Assembly (NCBI GenBank): GCA_028288585.1
Contig: JAQBNL010000017.1
Coordinates: 26,002 to 90,001 of the forward strand
Length of the DNA stretch: 64,000 nt
Source of the DNA: Chitinophagaceae bacterium
GTDB taxonomy: Bacteria > Bacteroidota > Bacteroidia > Chitinophagales > Chitinophagaceae
Reading direction: 5' to 3'
In this document: positions 52,887-62,896 of the stretch, in pieces
How the letters are laid out: each line of letters begins with the position of its first letter
Numbering within the stretch: position 1 is the first letter of the stretch
Program-made: the position numbers and the translations under genes
The notes under the pieces: generated by a model
The model's input: the letters and a program-made list of their open reading frames with translations, nothing else
Told to the model about the DNA's origin: nothing
Database searches by the model: none

Positions 52887-53777
52887 TTGACTCCACGGAT
52901 AAAGGCACACTTAGGTTTACTGGCAACTAATCTTTTTTTTGCGATAAATATAAGTGCAATTAAATATTTTACCACCCGGGGCCTTGCAGACCCTTATGGG
53001 CTTAACGTTGTTCGCAGCGGGGTTTGTGTAGCGCTTTTCTGGTTACTCTTCCTTATCGGCACGGAAAAGAAAAAAATTGAGAAAAAATATATTGTACGTT
53101 TTATACTTTGTGCATTCAGCGCTCTTGCCGCCAACCAGATGCTGTTTATGAAAGGTGTGTCACTAACTTATCCTATCCATGCATCGCTCCTGCTGCTAAT
53201 AACACCTATACTTATCACCTTTATTGCTGCATGGGTTTTAAAAGAAACACTTACAGCGCCTAAGCTTATTGGATTGTTGCTTGGCATAGCAGGAGCATGT
53301 ATATTAATATTGTCAGGACATAGCACAACAAAAAGAAATGATATTTTGTTAGGTGATTTTTTGGTGATAATGAGTACGGTTCTTTACACCATTTATTTTA
53401 TACTGGTTAAACCTTTAATGCAAAAATATTCAACTATGTATGTTATGCGGTGGGTGTTCACTTTTGGATTAATTATGATATTGCCATTAGGATGGAATGA
53501 GTTTACGCAAATCACCTGGAATGAATTTAAGCTTAACGAATACCTGTTGTTATTTATGGTTGTAATTCCCGGCACTTTTTTAGCCTATGTTTTTAATGCA
53601 TATGGAATAAAAAAATTAAGTGCATCTACCGCCGGCGCATATATTTATTCACAACCTGTTTTTGCCGTGATCATTGCCACTATCTTTTTAAGAGAAACGT
53701 TGGAGCTTTATAAAATAATAGCAGGTATCGTAATTTTCAGCGGCGTGTATCTTGCTAATATGGAGGGTAAAAAATAA
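52887..53777 (+). CDS. EamA/DMT-family transporter
   Basis: Ten membrane helices in two EamA repeats (about 5-140 and 150-293; IKAHLGLLATNLFFAINISA and STAGAYIYSQPVFAVIIATI). It starts with TTG, 30 bp after the glycosyltransferase, so cotranscription is likely. It is a distant paralogue of the transporter at 33149-34108. Substrate unknown. Confidence 0.88.
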   Translation: MTPRIKAHLGLLATNLFFAINISAIKYFTTRGLADPYGLNVVRSGVCVALFWLLFLIGTEKKKIEKKYIVRFILCAFSALAANQMLFMKGVSLTYPIHASLLLLITPILITFIAAWVLKETLTAPKLIGLLLGIAGACILILSGHSTTKRNDILLGDFLVIMSTVLYTIYFILVKPLMQKYSTMYVMRWVFTFGLIMILPLGWNEFTQITWNEFKLNEYLLLFMVVIPGTFLAYVFNAYGIKKLSASTAGAYIYSQPVFAVIIATIFLRETLELYKIIAGIVIFSGVYLANMEGKK

Positions 53778-53781
53778 TAAA

Positions 53782-54288
53782 TCACTCTTCCTTTTTGGGG
53801 TAATCAAAAAATAAAAATTCCTTTTTAGCTTTGGAGAAATCTTTCCATTTTTCCACCTCTGCTTTTACGGCAAATACACTGCAGGTAGGCATATTATCAA
53901 TATTTGCCTTATCAATTAACTGGTTGGCAAAACCTGTAATACCGGGGTTGTGAGAGAAAATGGCGGCACTTTTATATTTATCGTCTATCTCTTTTATCGT
54001 TTCAGAAAAATTATTTGTGCCGGCATCATACAATGCTGAAACTAGGATTATATCTTCTGCATCTCCGCCAAATTCTTTTATAAAATATTCTGCTGTTTTT
54101 TTTGCACGCTTTGCGGGGCTTGAAATAAATGCATCAATTTTTACATTCTTCTTTCGTAACCGTTTGCCCATTTTCGGCGCATCGGTTTTACCTCTTTCAT
54201 TTAATGGCCGTTCAAAATCACTAAGCGTAAAATCATCCCAGCTGCTTTTTGCATGGCGTATAAGAAGAAGTGTTTTCATTAATTTCAA
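53782..54288 (-). CDS. SixA-like histidine phosphatase
   Basis: The 168-residue protein has the nucleophile motif LLIRHAKSSW, then ERPLNERG and SSPAKRAKKTAEY, with FSHNPGITGF as the second catalytic His. SixA proteins remove phosphate from histidine-containing phosphotransfer proteins; related forms act on small molecules. Two Met codons (1 and 4) are possible starts. It follows the purF-like gene by 13 bp on the same strand. Confidence 0.9.
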   Translation of the reverse strand: MKLMKTLLLIRHAKSSWDDFTLSDFERPLNERGKTDAPKMGKRLRKKNVKIDAFISSPAKRAKKTAEYFIKEFGGDAEDIILVSALYDAGTNNFSETIKEIDDKYKSAAIFSHNPGITGFANQLIDKANIDNMPTCSVFAVKAEVEKWKDFSKAKKEFLFFDYPKKEE

Positions 54289-54301
54289 ATTACAGATTGT
54301 A

Positions 54302-56146
54302 TCAATACCCTCTCACATTTTTTCCTTCCATATAATTTATAAATGCCTTATTAACCACACGGTTTCCTCCCGGTGTAGGATAGTTCCCGGTAAAGTACCA
54401 ATCTCCTAAATTAGTTGGGCAACTTTCATGCAAATCTTCTATTGTTTGAAAAATAACCTCTACAGGTATTGAGATTTCTTTTGGCGTAATTAACTCAGCA
54501 ATTTTTTTAGAGATTTGTTCCAGCGTAAATGGCTTATAAATTTGCCTTATTAAATTTTCAGTATGTAATTTATTATTGCGCTCTAACTCTTTGCAATTAT
54601 TCAATATTTCACATAATAATTTCTCTTGTCCTGATTCTTTTATTAATTCTATTGCGGCCCTGAAAGCCACAAACTCACTCAACTTACTCATATCAATCCC
54701 GTAGCAATCAGGATAGCGTATTTGTGGGGCAGACGAAACCACAATAATTTTTTTAGGCTGCAACCGGCTCAGCATCCTGATAATACTTTCCTTTAATGTA
54801 GTTCCTCTCACGATAGAATCATCTATCACAACTAATGTGTCTTCATCTTTTACTGTGCCATACGTAATATCGTAAACGTGCTGTACCATTTCGTTACGGC
54901 TGCTGTCTTCTGTTATAAAAGTCCGCAGCTTAACATCCTTGATAGCGATCTTCTCAATCCTTATCTTCCTGTTAACCATTGCAGTTAATTTCTCTTCGTC
55001 ATATTCTTTTCCCCAGCTTAATATTCTTTCAACTTTTATTTTATTAAGATAATCTTCTGCGCCTTTTATCAATCCGTAAAAAGCGATCTCTGCAGTATTT
55101 GGTATAAAAGAAAAGATGGTATTTTTAAGATCATAGTCAACCGCTTTTAATACAGCTTCGCTTAAATGATATCCCAATGCTGTTCTTTCTTTATAAATTT
55201 TTTCATCACTTCCCCGTGAAAAATAAATGCGTTCAAAACTGCATGCTTTTCTTTCTTTCGGTTCAAGAATTTGTTCTATTGAAAAATTTCCCTCTGCATC
55301 TACCATCACGGCATGCCCCGGCATTAATTCCTGCACTTCATTTTCTCCCACATTAAAAGCGGTACGTATGGCAGCTCTTTCGCTTGCTGCCACTACTACA
55401 TCATCATTTACATAATAATAACAAGGCCTTATGCCATGGGCATCTCTAACAACAAAGCCAATCCCATTGCCGGTAACACCTCCAAATGTAAAACCTCCGT
55501 CAAAAAATGAAACAGCCTTTCTTAACACCTTTGTCATATCAAGTTTTCCGGGAAACTGTTCATCCGCTTTTATCAAAAAATGATGGATCACTTCCATCAT
55601 TGCACCCAGATCACTTTGTTTTTCAAATTCATCAGGGTGACAATTGATCAAAGAAAATAATTCATCTTTATTTACAAGATTAAAATTTCCTGCCAGGGCA
55701 AGATTTCTTGCGGGGATGGTATTTCGCTTTACAAAGGGATGACAAAAGTCAACGTTATTTTTTCCCTGTGTTCCATAACGCAGGTGACCGAGCAATAATT
55801 CTCCTAAAAAATTTACATGACCTTTCATCAATCCCGGGTGATTTTGTATATCAGGATGATTTCTTTCTATTTCGGTTATTTCTTTACCTATCTGTGAAAA
55901 AATATCAGCGATAGATTGATTGGCATTGCTTCTTATCCGGTGCAGGAAAGGATAGCCAGGCTCTGTATTAAGCTTAACGGTAGCGATACCTGCGCCATCC
56001 TGGCCACGGTTATGTTGTTTTTCCATCAGCAAGTACAGCTTATTAAGCCCGTACATTACTGAACCGTACTGCTGTTGATAATAAGAAAAAGGTTTACGTA
56101 AGCGAATGAAGGCAAGTCCGCATTCGTGTTTTATTTCGTCGCTCAT
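54302..56146 (-). CDS. Class II amidophosphoribosyltransferase-like enzyme (PurF family)
   Basis: The N-terminal Ntn glutaminase domain begins MSDEIKHECGLAFIRL, with C9 as the nucleophile after processing, then RGQDGAGIATV and the RYGTQG loop. The C-terminal phosphoribosyltransferase domain has the PRPP motif LVVIDDSIVRGTTLKESI. At 614 residues it is ~120 longer than E. coli PurF, with inserts between the halves and a longer tail. Many Bacteroidota have a second long PurF-like paralogue; whether this one makes phosphoribosylamine for purines is open. The -7 box is at 56198-56205. Confidence 0.87.
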   Translation of the reverse strand: MSDEIKHECGLAFIRLRKPFSYYQQQYGSVMYGLNKLYLLMEKQHNRGQDGAGIATVKLNTEPGYPFLHRIRSNANQSIADIFSQIGKEITEIERNHPDIQNHPGLMKGHVNFLGELLLGHLRYGTQGKNNVDFCHPFVKRNTIPARNLALAGNFNLVNKDELFSLINCHPDEFEKQSDLGAMMEVIHHFLIKADEQFPGKLDMTKVLRKAVSFFDGGFTFGGVTGNGIGFVVRDAHGIRPCYYYVNDDVVVAASERAAIRTAFNVGENEVQELMPGHAVMVDAEGNFSIEQILEPKERKACSFERIYFSRGSDEKIYKERTALGYHLSEAVLKAVDYDLKNTIFSFIPNTAEIAFYGLIKGAEDYLNKIKVERILSWGKEYDEEKLTAMVNRKIRIEKIAIKDVKLRTFITEDSSRNEMVQHVYDITYGTVKDEDTLVVIDDSIVRGTTLKESIIRMLSRLQPKKIIVVSSAPQIRYPDCYGIDMSKLSEFVAFRAAIELIKESGQEKLLCEILNNCKELERNNKLHTENLIRQIYKPFTLEQISKKIAELITPKEISIPVEVIFQTIEDLHESCPTNLGDWYFTGNYPTPGGNRVVNKAFINYMEGKNVRGY

Positions 56147-56197
56147 TTATGAAATGAATACAATTAGAGGGTGTTTGTGCTCACACAATATTATAGG

Positions 56198-56205
56198 CAA
56201 AGGTA
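56198..56205 (-). promoter_or_regulatory. -7 box for the purF-like gene
   Basis: Minus-strand TACCTTTG, exact TAnnTTTG, about 50 bp before the start at 56146. Confidence 0.4.
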
Positions 56206-56215
56206 ATAAATAAGA

Positions 56216-56239
56216 AAGGTTTCTACCGATAGAAACCTT
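56216..56239 (-). terminator. Hairpin terminator after the surA-like gene
   Basis: Arms AAGGTTTCTA (56216-56225) and TAGAAACCTT (56230-56239) around CCGA; on the minus strand a T-rich run follows. It lies just upstream of the purF-like promoter box. Confidence 0.75.
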
Positions 56240-56280
56240 GCAAAGAATTCACAAACAATTCAGAAACTAAACCAAGTGCA

Positions 56281-57642
56281 TTATTTTGTTGCTGTAGCAG
56301 TTGTTGTCCATTTTTTCATTTCAGCACAGCCTTTGTATTCATTATCAACGTTAATATAAAATGTTGGGATATTTTTATAAAACCATTTTTCCAGCGTATC
56401 GTTTTTCTTATCCTCCAAAGCCCGCTGGGCTATTTTGTTGTAATCGTCTTTAATATTTTCACGGTGCGGTTCACTTCTTGTAATTAATTGCACAATCCGA
56501 ACCCCTTTTTTACCCCTTTCATCCGTATATTCAAATGGCTGCGAATATTCTCCAATGGTAAGATCTTTTAATTTCACCACGAGGTCCTTGTCCAATTGGT
56601 CGATAGTAAGATATGTACTTCCATCTTTAGCCTGGATTCGTCCACCGGTAAATTTGCTTGCATCATCATCGCTGTATCTTGAAACGGCTTCCCCGAATTT
56701 CATTGTTCCGGCGATAAGATTTGATCGTACAGAATCTAATTTACGCTTTGCCTCATTTACTTCTATAGAAGATACCTGCGGTATTTTTAAGATGTGCCTT
56801 ATAGATGCATCATCACCTGCACGGCTTATCATCTGGATAATGTGATAACCAAACTTTGTTTTGAAAACAGATGACACCTGGCCTTCCTTTAAGCTAAATG
56901 CTTTTGAGAGAAATATGGGATCCCATTGTTTTTCATTCTTATTAATATCATACTTGCCGCCAGTTGCTTTACTTCCCGGATCATCTGTATATAAAGAAGC
57001 AAGCGTTTCAAACTTTTTAGCGCCGCTTTCAACCTGTTGTTTATATTCTTTCAACTGGTCTATCGCATACGTTTCAAGCTCACGGCTGGCTTTGGGATAA
57101 ACAATTATTTGCCCTACTTCTACTTCTGATTCGTAATAAGGAAGGCTATCTTTTGGAATGGTTTCAAAATATGCTTTCACTTCAGCGGGAGTAATCTTTA
57201 CATCATCAACAATTTTATTACGCATGCCCTGCGCTAATTTTTGCTCCCGAAATGTTTGTTTAAAGTCTTCTTTTAACTGGTATATGGTTTTACCGGCAAT
57301 TTGTTCTACAATATCTTTTGACCCGTATTCACTAATAAAATACCTGACCTTATTATCTATTTCTGCATCTATATCTTCATCAGATACAGGAAGAGAATCT
57401 TTCTCAGCCTGCAGAACCAGGGCCTTCATACCCAATGCCTGTTCTAAAAGAAGACATTTAGCATTTTCAGGAATATCAATATTTTGCCGCTGCATATCTG
57501 ATATGCTATTTTCAATCTCGCTTTTAAGAACAACTTTATCACCAACAGTGGCAACAATTTTATCAGCTAAAACCTTTTTTGTTTGTGCAAAAAGAGAAAT
57601 AAAAACAAGAGAGAATACTGCAGTTAAATAGAATTTCTTCAT
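56281..57642 (-). CDS. SurA-like periplasmic peptidyl-prolyl isomerase
   Basis: The 453-residue protein has a signal peptide (about 1-19, ending SLFAQ), a SurA-N-like helical region and two parvulin domains (about 175-270, with ASLYTDDPGSKATGGKYD and FGYHIIQM; about 280-385, with FGEAVSRYSDDDASKFTGGR). It escorts unfolded outer-membrane proteins through the periplasm. A box TATTTTTG on the minus strand (57651-57658) is very close to the start, so a near-leaderless mRNA is possible. Confidence 0.9.
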   Translation of the reverse strand: MKKFYLTAVFSLVFISLFAQTKKVLADKIVATVGDKVVLKSEIENSISDMQRQNIDIPENAKCLLLEQALGMKALVLQAEKDSLPVSDEDIDAEIDNKVRYFISEYGSKDIVEQIAGKTIYQLKEDFKQTFREQKLAQGMRNKIVDDVKITPAEVKAYFETIPKDSLPYYESEVEVGQIIVYPKASRELETYAIDQLKEYKQQVESGAKKFETLASLYTDDPGSKATGGKYDINKNEKQWDPIFLSKAFSLKEGQVSSVFKTKFGYHIIQMISRAGDDASIRHILKIPQVSSIEVNEAKRKLDSVRSNLIAGTMKFGEAVSRYSDDDASKFTGGRIQAKDGSTYLTIDQLDKDLVVKLKDLTIGEYSQPFEYTDERGKKGVRIVQLITRSEPHRENIKDDYNKIAQRALEDKKNDTLEKWFYKNIPTFYINVDNEYKGCAEMKKWTTTATATK

Positions 57643-57657
57643 AATGGTATCAAAAAT

Positions 57658-57684
57658 AAACAGCTATAAATTGAATAGCTGTTT
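57658..57684 (-). terminator. Terminator of the rimP-nusA-infB operon
   Basis: Arms AAACAGCTAT (57658-57667) and ATAGCTGTTT (57675-57684) with a 7-nt loop, followed on the minus strand by TTTATTTTT. It lies 67 bp past the infB stop and overlaps the surA-like promoter box. Confidence 0.7.
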
Positions 57685-57750
57685 TATATTTTAAATTAAC
57701 AAATTATTAGTGTGGGTTGGCTTATCGCTCTGAGCTTTATGACAATACAA

Positions 57751-60570
57751 TTAAAGCGTTCTCTTTACCTCAACCTCTTCAAAGGCTTCTATCATATCGC
57801 CTGGCTTAATATCATTATAGTTTTTAATGATCATACCACATTCCATATTGGTAGTCACTTCCTTGGCATCATCTTTAAATCTTTTCAGGCTTCCTAACTC
57901 ACCGGTATGAACAATGATACCTTCTCTTACCAGGCGTATCCGGTTGTTACGGGCAACCTTACCATCCAGCACCATACAACCAGCCACAGTAGCTTTATCA
58001 AATTTGTATGTTTCTTTTATCTCGGCAACACCTAATACCTTCTCCTGTATCTTAGGTTCCAGCATACCTTCCATGGCGCTCTTAACCTCATCAATAGCAT
58101 CGTAAATAATAGAGTATGTTTTTATTTCCACACCTTCATGCTCTGCAAGCTTTGATGCAGATAATGCAGGACGAACATTAAAGCCTATGATAACTGCATC
58201 GGAAGCTGTAGCCAGCAATACATCACTTTCTGTGATCTGACCAACACCTTTATGAACTACAGCTACTGCAATTTCTTCTGTACTTAATTTTTGTAATGAA
58301 TCACTTAATGCTTCTACCGAACCATCCACATCAGCACGGATAAGAAGGTTAAGCTGTTTAAAATTGCCCAATGCAAGCCTGCGACCGATCTCATCTAAAG
58401 TAATATGTTTTTTAGCTCTTATGCCCTGCTCACGCAGAATTTGAGCCCTGCGATTTGCTGTTTCTTTTGCCTCGCTTTCATCATCATATACTTTAAAAGT
58501 TTCACCAGCCTGCGGAGCACCATTCAATCCTAAAATTAAGACAGGTGTTGCCGGTGGCGCTTCTTCAGTACGTTGATTACGCTCATTGAACATTGCTTTC
58601 ACTCTTCCATAATGTTGGCCTGATACCAAAAGATCGCCTTGCCGCAAAGTACCGTTTTGTACAAGGATGGTGGCTACATATCCACGCCCTTTATCAAGTG
58701 AAGCTTCAATTACTGTTCCGCTGGCATTTTTTTCAGGATTGGCTTTTAGTTCCTGAAGTTCCGCTTCCAATAATATTTTATCCAGCAGTTCATCTACATG
58801 TAAACCAGTCTTAGCACTAATTTCCTGGCTTTGGTATTTACCTCCCCAGCTTTCTACAAGTATATTCATCCCCGATAACTGCTCTTTTATTTTTTCAGGA
58901 TTAGCTCCATCCCTGTCAATTTTATTCAGTGCAAATATCATAGGAACGTTAGCGGCCTGCGCATGAGAAATTGCTTCTTTTGTTTGTGGCATTACTGCAT
59001 CATCAGCAGCAATTACTATTACTGCAATATCTGTAACCTTTGCACCACGGGCACGCATGGCAGTAAATGCCTCGTGACCTGGTGTATCTAAAAATGTAAT
59101 TGCTCTTCCATCTTTCAACATCACTTCGTATGCGCCAATATGCTGGGTAATACCGCCGGCCTCACCTGCAATAACATTCGCATGACGGATATAATCAAGC
59201 AATGACGTTTTACCATGATCTACGTGGCCCATGATGGTAACTATCGGAGGACGGGGTACAAGCTGTTCTTCGGTATCATCCGTATCTTCGTCTTCCAGTT
59301 CAGCTTCATCATCAACACCAATAAATTCTACTTCATAGCCAAATTCGCCTGCCACTAATTCAATTACGTCAGCCTCCAACCGCTGGTTAATAGAAACCAT
59401 AATTCCGAGGCTCATACACTTACTGATAACTTCAGCAAAACTTACATCCATAAGGTTTGCAAATTCACTTACGGAAATAAATTCCGTTAGCTGCAATTTA
59501 TTATCAGCTGCCACCTCGCCGCTTTGAAGTTCGGCAGCCTCATCTCTTTTCGCTTTACGGTATTTTGCTTTTAAGCTTTTTCCACGTCCGCCTGACCCTG
59601 CAAGCTTGGCCTGCGTTTCCCGTATCTTATCCTGTATTTCTTTTTGATCTATTTCTTTATCATCACGCCGTGCAACTGCAGGGGCATTCCTGTTGAATCT
59701 GCCATTGCCACCACCTTGAGGGCGATTACCCTGGTATGGACTTGGAGGTCTTTGTCCCTGCCCTTGTCCGTGTCCCGGGCCGGGACCCCGTTGAAAATTA
59801 GAAGGGGCATTTCCTACTTTTTTCTGATCAACCGGGATGCGTTTGCGTTTGCGCTTTTCATCCATCGGTCTTGTTTCGTTCTCTACGGGTAATTCAATTT
59901 TACCCATAATTTTAGGACCTTCTAATTTATGGGCTTTTATATTTTCAATAACCGGAGCCTCATCTTTTTGAGGTTCAGGAATTATTGCTGCAGGTTTTAT
60001 TTCTTCTTTTACAGGCGCTGCCTCCTCTTTTTTCTTGGCTTTTTTTGCAGGCTCCTTCGGCTTTTCCGCAGGCTCTTCCTTTATTTCTGTTTTACCTTTC
60101 TTTTTTGGTTTTGTAGATGAATCGATCGTACTAAGATCTATCTTATCAATAACCTTAGGTTGCTCAATTTCCGGAACTTCTATTTTTGTTATTTCAGGTG
60201 TTGGCGGAGGAGGTTCAGGCTGCGGGGTTTCTTTTTTCTCTTCTTTGATTTCTTCTGCAGGTGCTGGCTGTGTTTCTTTAATTTTAGCTGCTTCCTTTTT
60301 CTTTATTGAAAGATCTTCCTCATCTCTTTTTCTTTTGGATTCAGCAACAGCATTTTTAGGAAGATCGATCTGCTCAGCTTTTTGTTTTGCGGCCTTATCC
60401 TGCTGGAACTCAGTTTGCAAAACACGGTACATATCTTCCGATATTTTGGAAGTTGGCTTAAGATCATCACTATTAAAACCTTTGGACACAAGAAATTCCA
60501 TCAAGGTACTTGTACCTATATTAAACTCCTTGGCTGCCGCCATTAACCGTGGTGTATTTGCTTCTGACAT
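57751..60570 (-). CDS. infB: Translation initiation factor IF-2
   Basis: The 939-residue GTPase has an IF2N-like N-terminal region ([20 protein letters not shown]), a long Lys/Glu/Pro-rich linker and a Gly/Arg/Asn-rich stretch ([16 protein letters not shown]). The G domain follows: G1 [10 protein letters not shown]3 DTPGHEAF, G4 [11 protein letters not shown]. Domains II-IV end at the C-terminus. It brings initiator tRNA to the small subunit. It lies ~90 bp after nusA, in the conserved order rimP-nusA-infB. The unusual composition of the linker is normal for this phylum. Confidence 0.97.
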   Translation of the reverse strand: MSEANTPRLMAAAKEFNIGTSTLMEFLVSKGFNSDDLKPTSKISEDMYRVLQTEFQQDKAAKQKAEQIDLPKNAVAESKRKRDEEDLSIKKKEAAKIKETQPAPAEEIKEEKKETPQPEPPPPTPEITKIEVPEIEQPKVIDKIDLSTIDSSTKPKKKGKTEIKEEPAEKPKEPAKKAKKKEEAAPVKEEIKPAAIIPEPQKDEAPVIENIKAHKLEGPKIMGKIELPVENETRPMDEKRKRKRIPVDQKKVGNAPSNFQRGPGPGHGQGQGQRPPSPYQGNRPQGGGNGRFNRNAPAVARRDDKEIDQKEIQDKIRETQAKLAGSGGRGKSLKAKYRKAKRDEAAELQSGEVAADNKLQLTEFISVSEFANLMDVSFAEVISKCMSLGIMVSINQRLEADVIELVAGEFGYEVEFIGVDDEAELEDEDTDDTEEQLVPRPPIVTIMGHVDHGKTSLLDYIRHANVIAGEAGGITQHIGAYEVMLKDGRAITFLDTPGHEAFTAMRARGAKVTDIAVIVIAADDAVMPQTKEAISHAQAANVPMIFALNKIDRDGANPEKIKEQLSGMNILVESWGGKYQSQEISAKTGLHVDELLDKILLEAELQELKANPEKNASGTVIEASLDKGRGYVATILVQNGTLRQGDLLVSGQHYGRVKAMFNERNQRTEEAPPATPVLILGLNGAPQAGETFKVYDDESEAKETANRRAQILREQGIRAKKHITLDEIGRRLALGNFKQLNLLIRADVDGSVEALSDSLQKLSTEEIAVAVVHKGVGQITESDVLLATASDAVIIGFNVRPALSASKLAEHEGVEIKTYSIIYDAIDEVKSAMEGMLEPKIQEKVLGVAEIKETYKFDKATVAGCMVLDGKVARNNRIRLVREGIIVHTGELGSLKRFKDDAKEVTTNMECGMIIKNYNDIKPGDMIEAFEEVEVKRTL

Positions 60571-60658
60571 TCTTATTCTTTAATCTAAAATATTGTTGGT
60601 GCCCTTCCTTTAGTCAATGAAAATAATGACTTATTGGCTATTGGCTTAATAGCTTGTA

Positions 60659-61909
60659 TTATTCTTTCTTAAATTCTTCATTCAATACTCTTTTAACTTC
60701 AGCAATTGTTTCTTTTTCAAGATCTGTTCTGCGCTCTAACTCTTCATCCGTAAGCTCAATCACGCTTCTTGCTGTATCACAACCTACTCTTTTTAATTCA
60801 TCAATAATCCATGTTTCAATCTCATCGCTGAATTCATCAAGATCAATATCAAATTCTTCTACCTCGCCTTCATTATCACGGAAAACGTCAATTTCCAATC
60901 CTGTTAATTCGCAGGCAAGTTTAATGTTTACACCCCTGCGCCCGATGGCCAGCGAAACCTGGTCTGGCTTAAGGTATACGTTAGCGTGTTTGGTTTCTGT
61001 ATCCACATCCATGCTTGTAATTTTTGCAGGCGTTAAAGATCGCTGAATTAAAAGCTGGATATTATTTGTCCAGTTTATTACATCAATATTTTCATTTTTC
61101 AGTTCCCGGACTATTCCATGAATACGGCTTCCTTTCATACCTACACAAGCGCCTACGGGGTCAATCCTGTCATCAAAACTTTCAACAGCAACTTTTGCTC
61201 TTTCGCCCGGATCTCTTACAATTTTTCTTATTACTATCAAGCCATCAAAAATTTCAGGAACTTCAATTTCCAATAATTTGGCAAGAAAAGAAGTATCTGT
61301 TCTTGATACAATGATAACTGCCTGGCTGTTTTTTAATTCAACTTTCTTTACAACAGCACGAATGCTTTCTCCCTTTTTAAAATAGTCGGAAGGTATTTGT
61401 TCAGATTTTGGAAGTATCATTTCATTGCCTTCCTCATCAAGCAATAAAATTTCTTTTTTCCAAACCTGGTAAACTTCACCACTTACAATATCACCTACGC
61501 GGTCTTCATATTTCTTAATTAAGATATTCTTTTTAAGATCATTGATACGGCTGGCCAGTGTTTGCTTGCCTGCTAAAATTGCACGTCTTCCAAATTCTTT
61601 TTGAATATCCACTTCTTCATATAATTCTTCGCCAACCTGGTAATCAGGCTCAATCTTAATAGCATCTTTATATTCAATTTCAGTAAGGGTATTATAAAGA
61701 TCATCATCATCTACAATGGTTCTTCTCCTGAAAATTTCAAGGTCACCCTTCTGATCGTTTACAATAACATCAAAATTCTCATCCGATCCATATTTTTTAC
61801 GGATGAGTGTTTTAAAAACATCTTCCATCACTTTCATAAGTGTGGGCCTGTCAATGTTTTCAGCGTCTTTAAATTCCTGGAAGGAATCGATTAAATTAAT
61901 ACTTGCCAT
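60659..61909 (-). CDS. nusA: Transcription termination/antitermination factor NusA
   Basis: The 416-residue protein has the N-terminal polymerase-binding domain (INLIDSFQEFKDAENIDRPT, with RKKYGSDENFDVIVND), an S1 domain (about 135-200), then KH domains (GACVGMKGSRIHGIVREL, LAIGRRGVNIKLACEL) and a short Asp/Glu-rich tail. It controls pausing and termination. It starts 12 bp after rimP ends. Confidence 0.97.
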   Translation of the reverse strand: MASINLIDSFQEFKDAENIDRPTLMKVMEDVFKTLIRKKYGSDENFDVIVNDQKGDLEIFRRRTIVDDDDLYNTLTEIEYKDAIKIEPDYQVGEELYEEVDIQKEFGRRAILAGKQTLASRINDLKKNILIKKYEDRVGDIVSGEVYQVWKKEILLLDEEGNEMILPKSEQIPSDYFKKGESIRAVVKKVELKNSQAVIIVSRTDTSFLAKLLEIEVPEIFDGLIVIRKIVRDPGERAKVAVESFDDRIDPVGACVGMKGSRIHGIVRELKNENIDVINWTNNIQLLIQRSLTPAKITSMDVDTETKHANVYLKPDQVSLAIGRRGVNIKLACELTGLEIDVFRDNEGEVEEFDIDLDEFSDEIETWIIDELKRVGCDTARSVIELTDEELERRTDLEKETIAEVKRVLNEEFKKE

Positions 61910-61921
61910 ACAATATGGTGT

Positions 61922-62392
61922 TTAAAAAGTTACGAGCACTTTTGTGTGCTTAACCTGATTAAATAAAATATTTGTTGTTTTAATAACTGCTTTTTTGCCT
62001 TGTCCTGTTTTTTCTTCAATGATGATTTCTTCATCATTTACTCCTGTCAATTTTCCTTCTTTCTTTGTTTCATCGTTCATGGTAACCTCTACTGTTCTGC
62101 CAATATTTTTTTTGTACTGGCGATGAAGCTTTAAGGGCTCATCCACACCGGGGGAAGAAACTTCCAGGGAAAAATCATTATTCGGAAACAAATCGGATTC
62201 TTCAATCCGGTTATACAAGGCCCGGTTTATTTTGATGCACTTATCAATCGTTACACCGTTATCAGCATCTATAAAAACCTTTATATTATTACCCGGAATA
62301 ACTTTTACTTCTACTAAAAAAACATCGTCGCTGCCTGTTAACCGGGCGTTTACAAAATCCTCAATGGCTTTTTGTTTAGTATCAGAAATCAT
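61922..62392 (-). CDS. rimP: Ribosome maturation factor RimP
   Basis: The 156-residue protein contains the typical FLVEVKVIPGNNIKVFIDAD, VTIDKCIKINRAL and the key LEVSSPGVDEPLK motif, then an SH3-like C-terminal part. It assists 30S subunit assembly. It is the first gene of the nusA-infB operon. The -7 box is at 62468-62475, and a hairpin (62425-62446) lies in the leader. Confidence 0.95.
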   Translation of the reverse strand: MISDTKQKAIEDFVNARLTGSDDVFLVEVKVIPGNNIKVFIDADNGVTIDKCIKINRALYNRIEESDLFPNNDFSLEVSSPGVDEPLKLHRQYKKNIGRTVEVTMNDETKKEGKLTGVNDEEIIIEEKTGQGKKAVIKTTNILFNQVKHTKVLVTF

Positions 62393-62424
62393 TTAACCTT
62401 TTTCTACGATTTTGAGAAAAGAAG

Positions 62425-62446
62425 AAGGGAACGATTCCGTTCCCTT
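62425..62446 (-). promoter_or_regulatory. Hairpin in the leader of the rimP operon
   Basis: Arms AAGGGAACG (62425-62433) and CGTTCCCTT (62438-62446) with an ATTC loop; on the minus strand a T/C-rich run follows, so it looks like a terminator placed between the promoter box and rimP. It might attenuate the operon; inference only. Confidence 0.55.
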
Positions 62447-62467
62447 GCACTGATTCTTTATCCAATG

Positions 62468-62475
62468 CAAATATA
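62468..62475 (-). promoter_or_regulatory. -7 box of the rimP-nusA-infB operon
   Basis: Minus-strand TATATTTG, exact TAnnTTTG, with a TTG (62497-62499) 21 nt upstream, near the expected -33 spacing. Confidence 0.5.
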
Positions 62476-62586
62476 CTACAAATAGTGTTTACGTTCCAAA
62501 TTATTCTCTCTTCGCAACAGGGCAAATTATAGTTAAATATAAGTTTACAAAAATCGGGGAATTGATTAAAGCGATATTTTTACAGG

Positions 62587-62829
62587 ATGAATATTTTACG
62601 TTTAGCAGGTGAGCTCTTCTTATTGTATATTTTATACAAGCTGATATTTGATTTTATCATTCCTATATATCAAACCACAAAAAAAGTAAAAAAGCAATTT
62701 GGGGAAATGCATAATAAAATGCAGGACCAAATGAATACATTCAACCAGCAACAAACTTCAGCTTCTACTACAAACACGCAGGAGCCTGCAAAAAGGGAAG
62801 ATTATATTGATTACGAGGAGATAAAGTAA
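62587..62829 (+). CDS. DUF4834-family small membrane protein
   Basis: The 80-residue protein has one membrane helix (about 8-27, GELFLLYILYKLIFDFIIPI), then a charged, Gln-rich tail ending KREDYIDYEEIK, the signature end of DUF4834. It is Bacteroidota-specific with no known role. It is divergent from rimP. The gap to hicB is 67 bp with its own promoter box, so the two are probably separate. Confidence 0.85.
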   Translation: MNILRLAGELFLLYILYKLIFDFIIPIYQTTKKVKKQFGEMHNKMQDQMNTFNQQQTSASTTNTQEPAKREDYIDYEEIK

Positions 62830-62875
62830 ATTTTTGAAATGTTAAGATCTGTAATAATTATTAGTCTTTATTTAT

Positions 62876-62883
62876 TAAATTTG
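62876..62883 (+). promoter_or_regulatory. -7 box for hicBA
   Basis: TAAATTTG, exact TAnnTTTG, 13 bp before the hicB ATG at 62897. Confidence 0.45.
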
Positions 62884-62896
62884 AGAAATAACATTC

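Noticed and set aside
60035..60583. 182-codon plus-strand frame opposite the infB 5' region
   Set aside because: It is Ser/Phe-rich antisense of the Lys/Glu-rich IF-2 linker, a common artefact.
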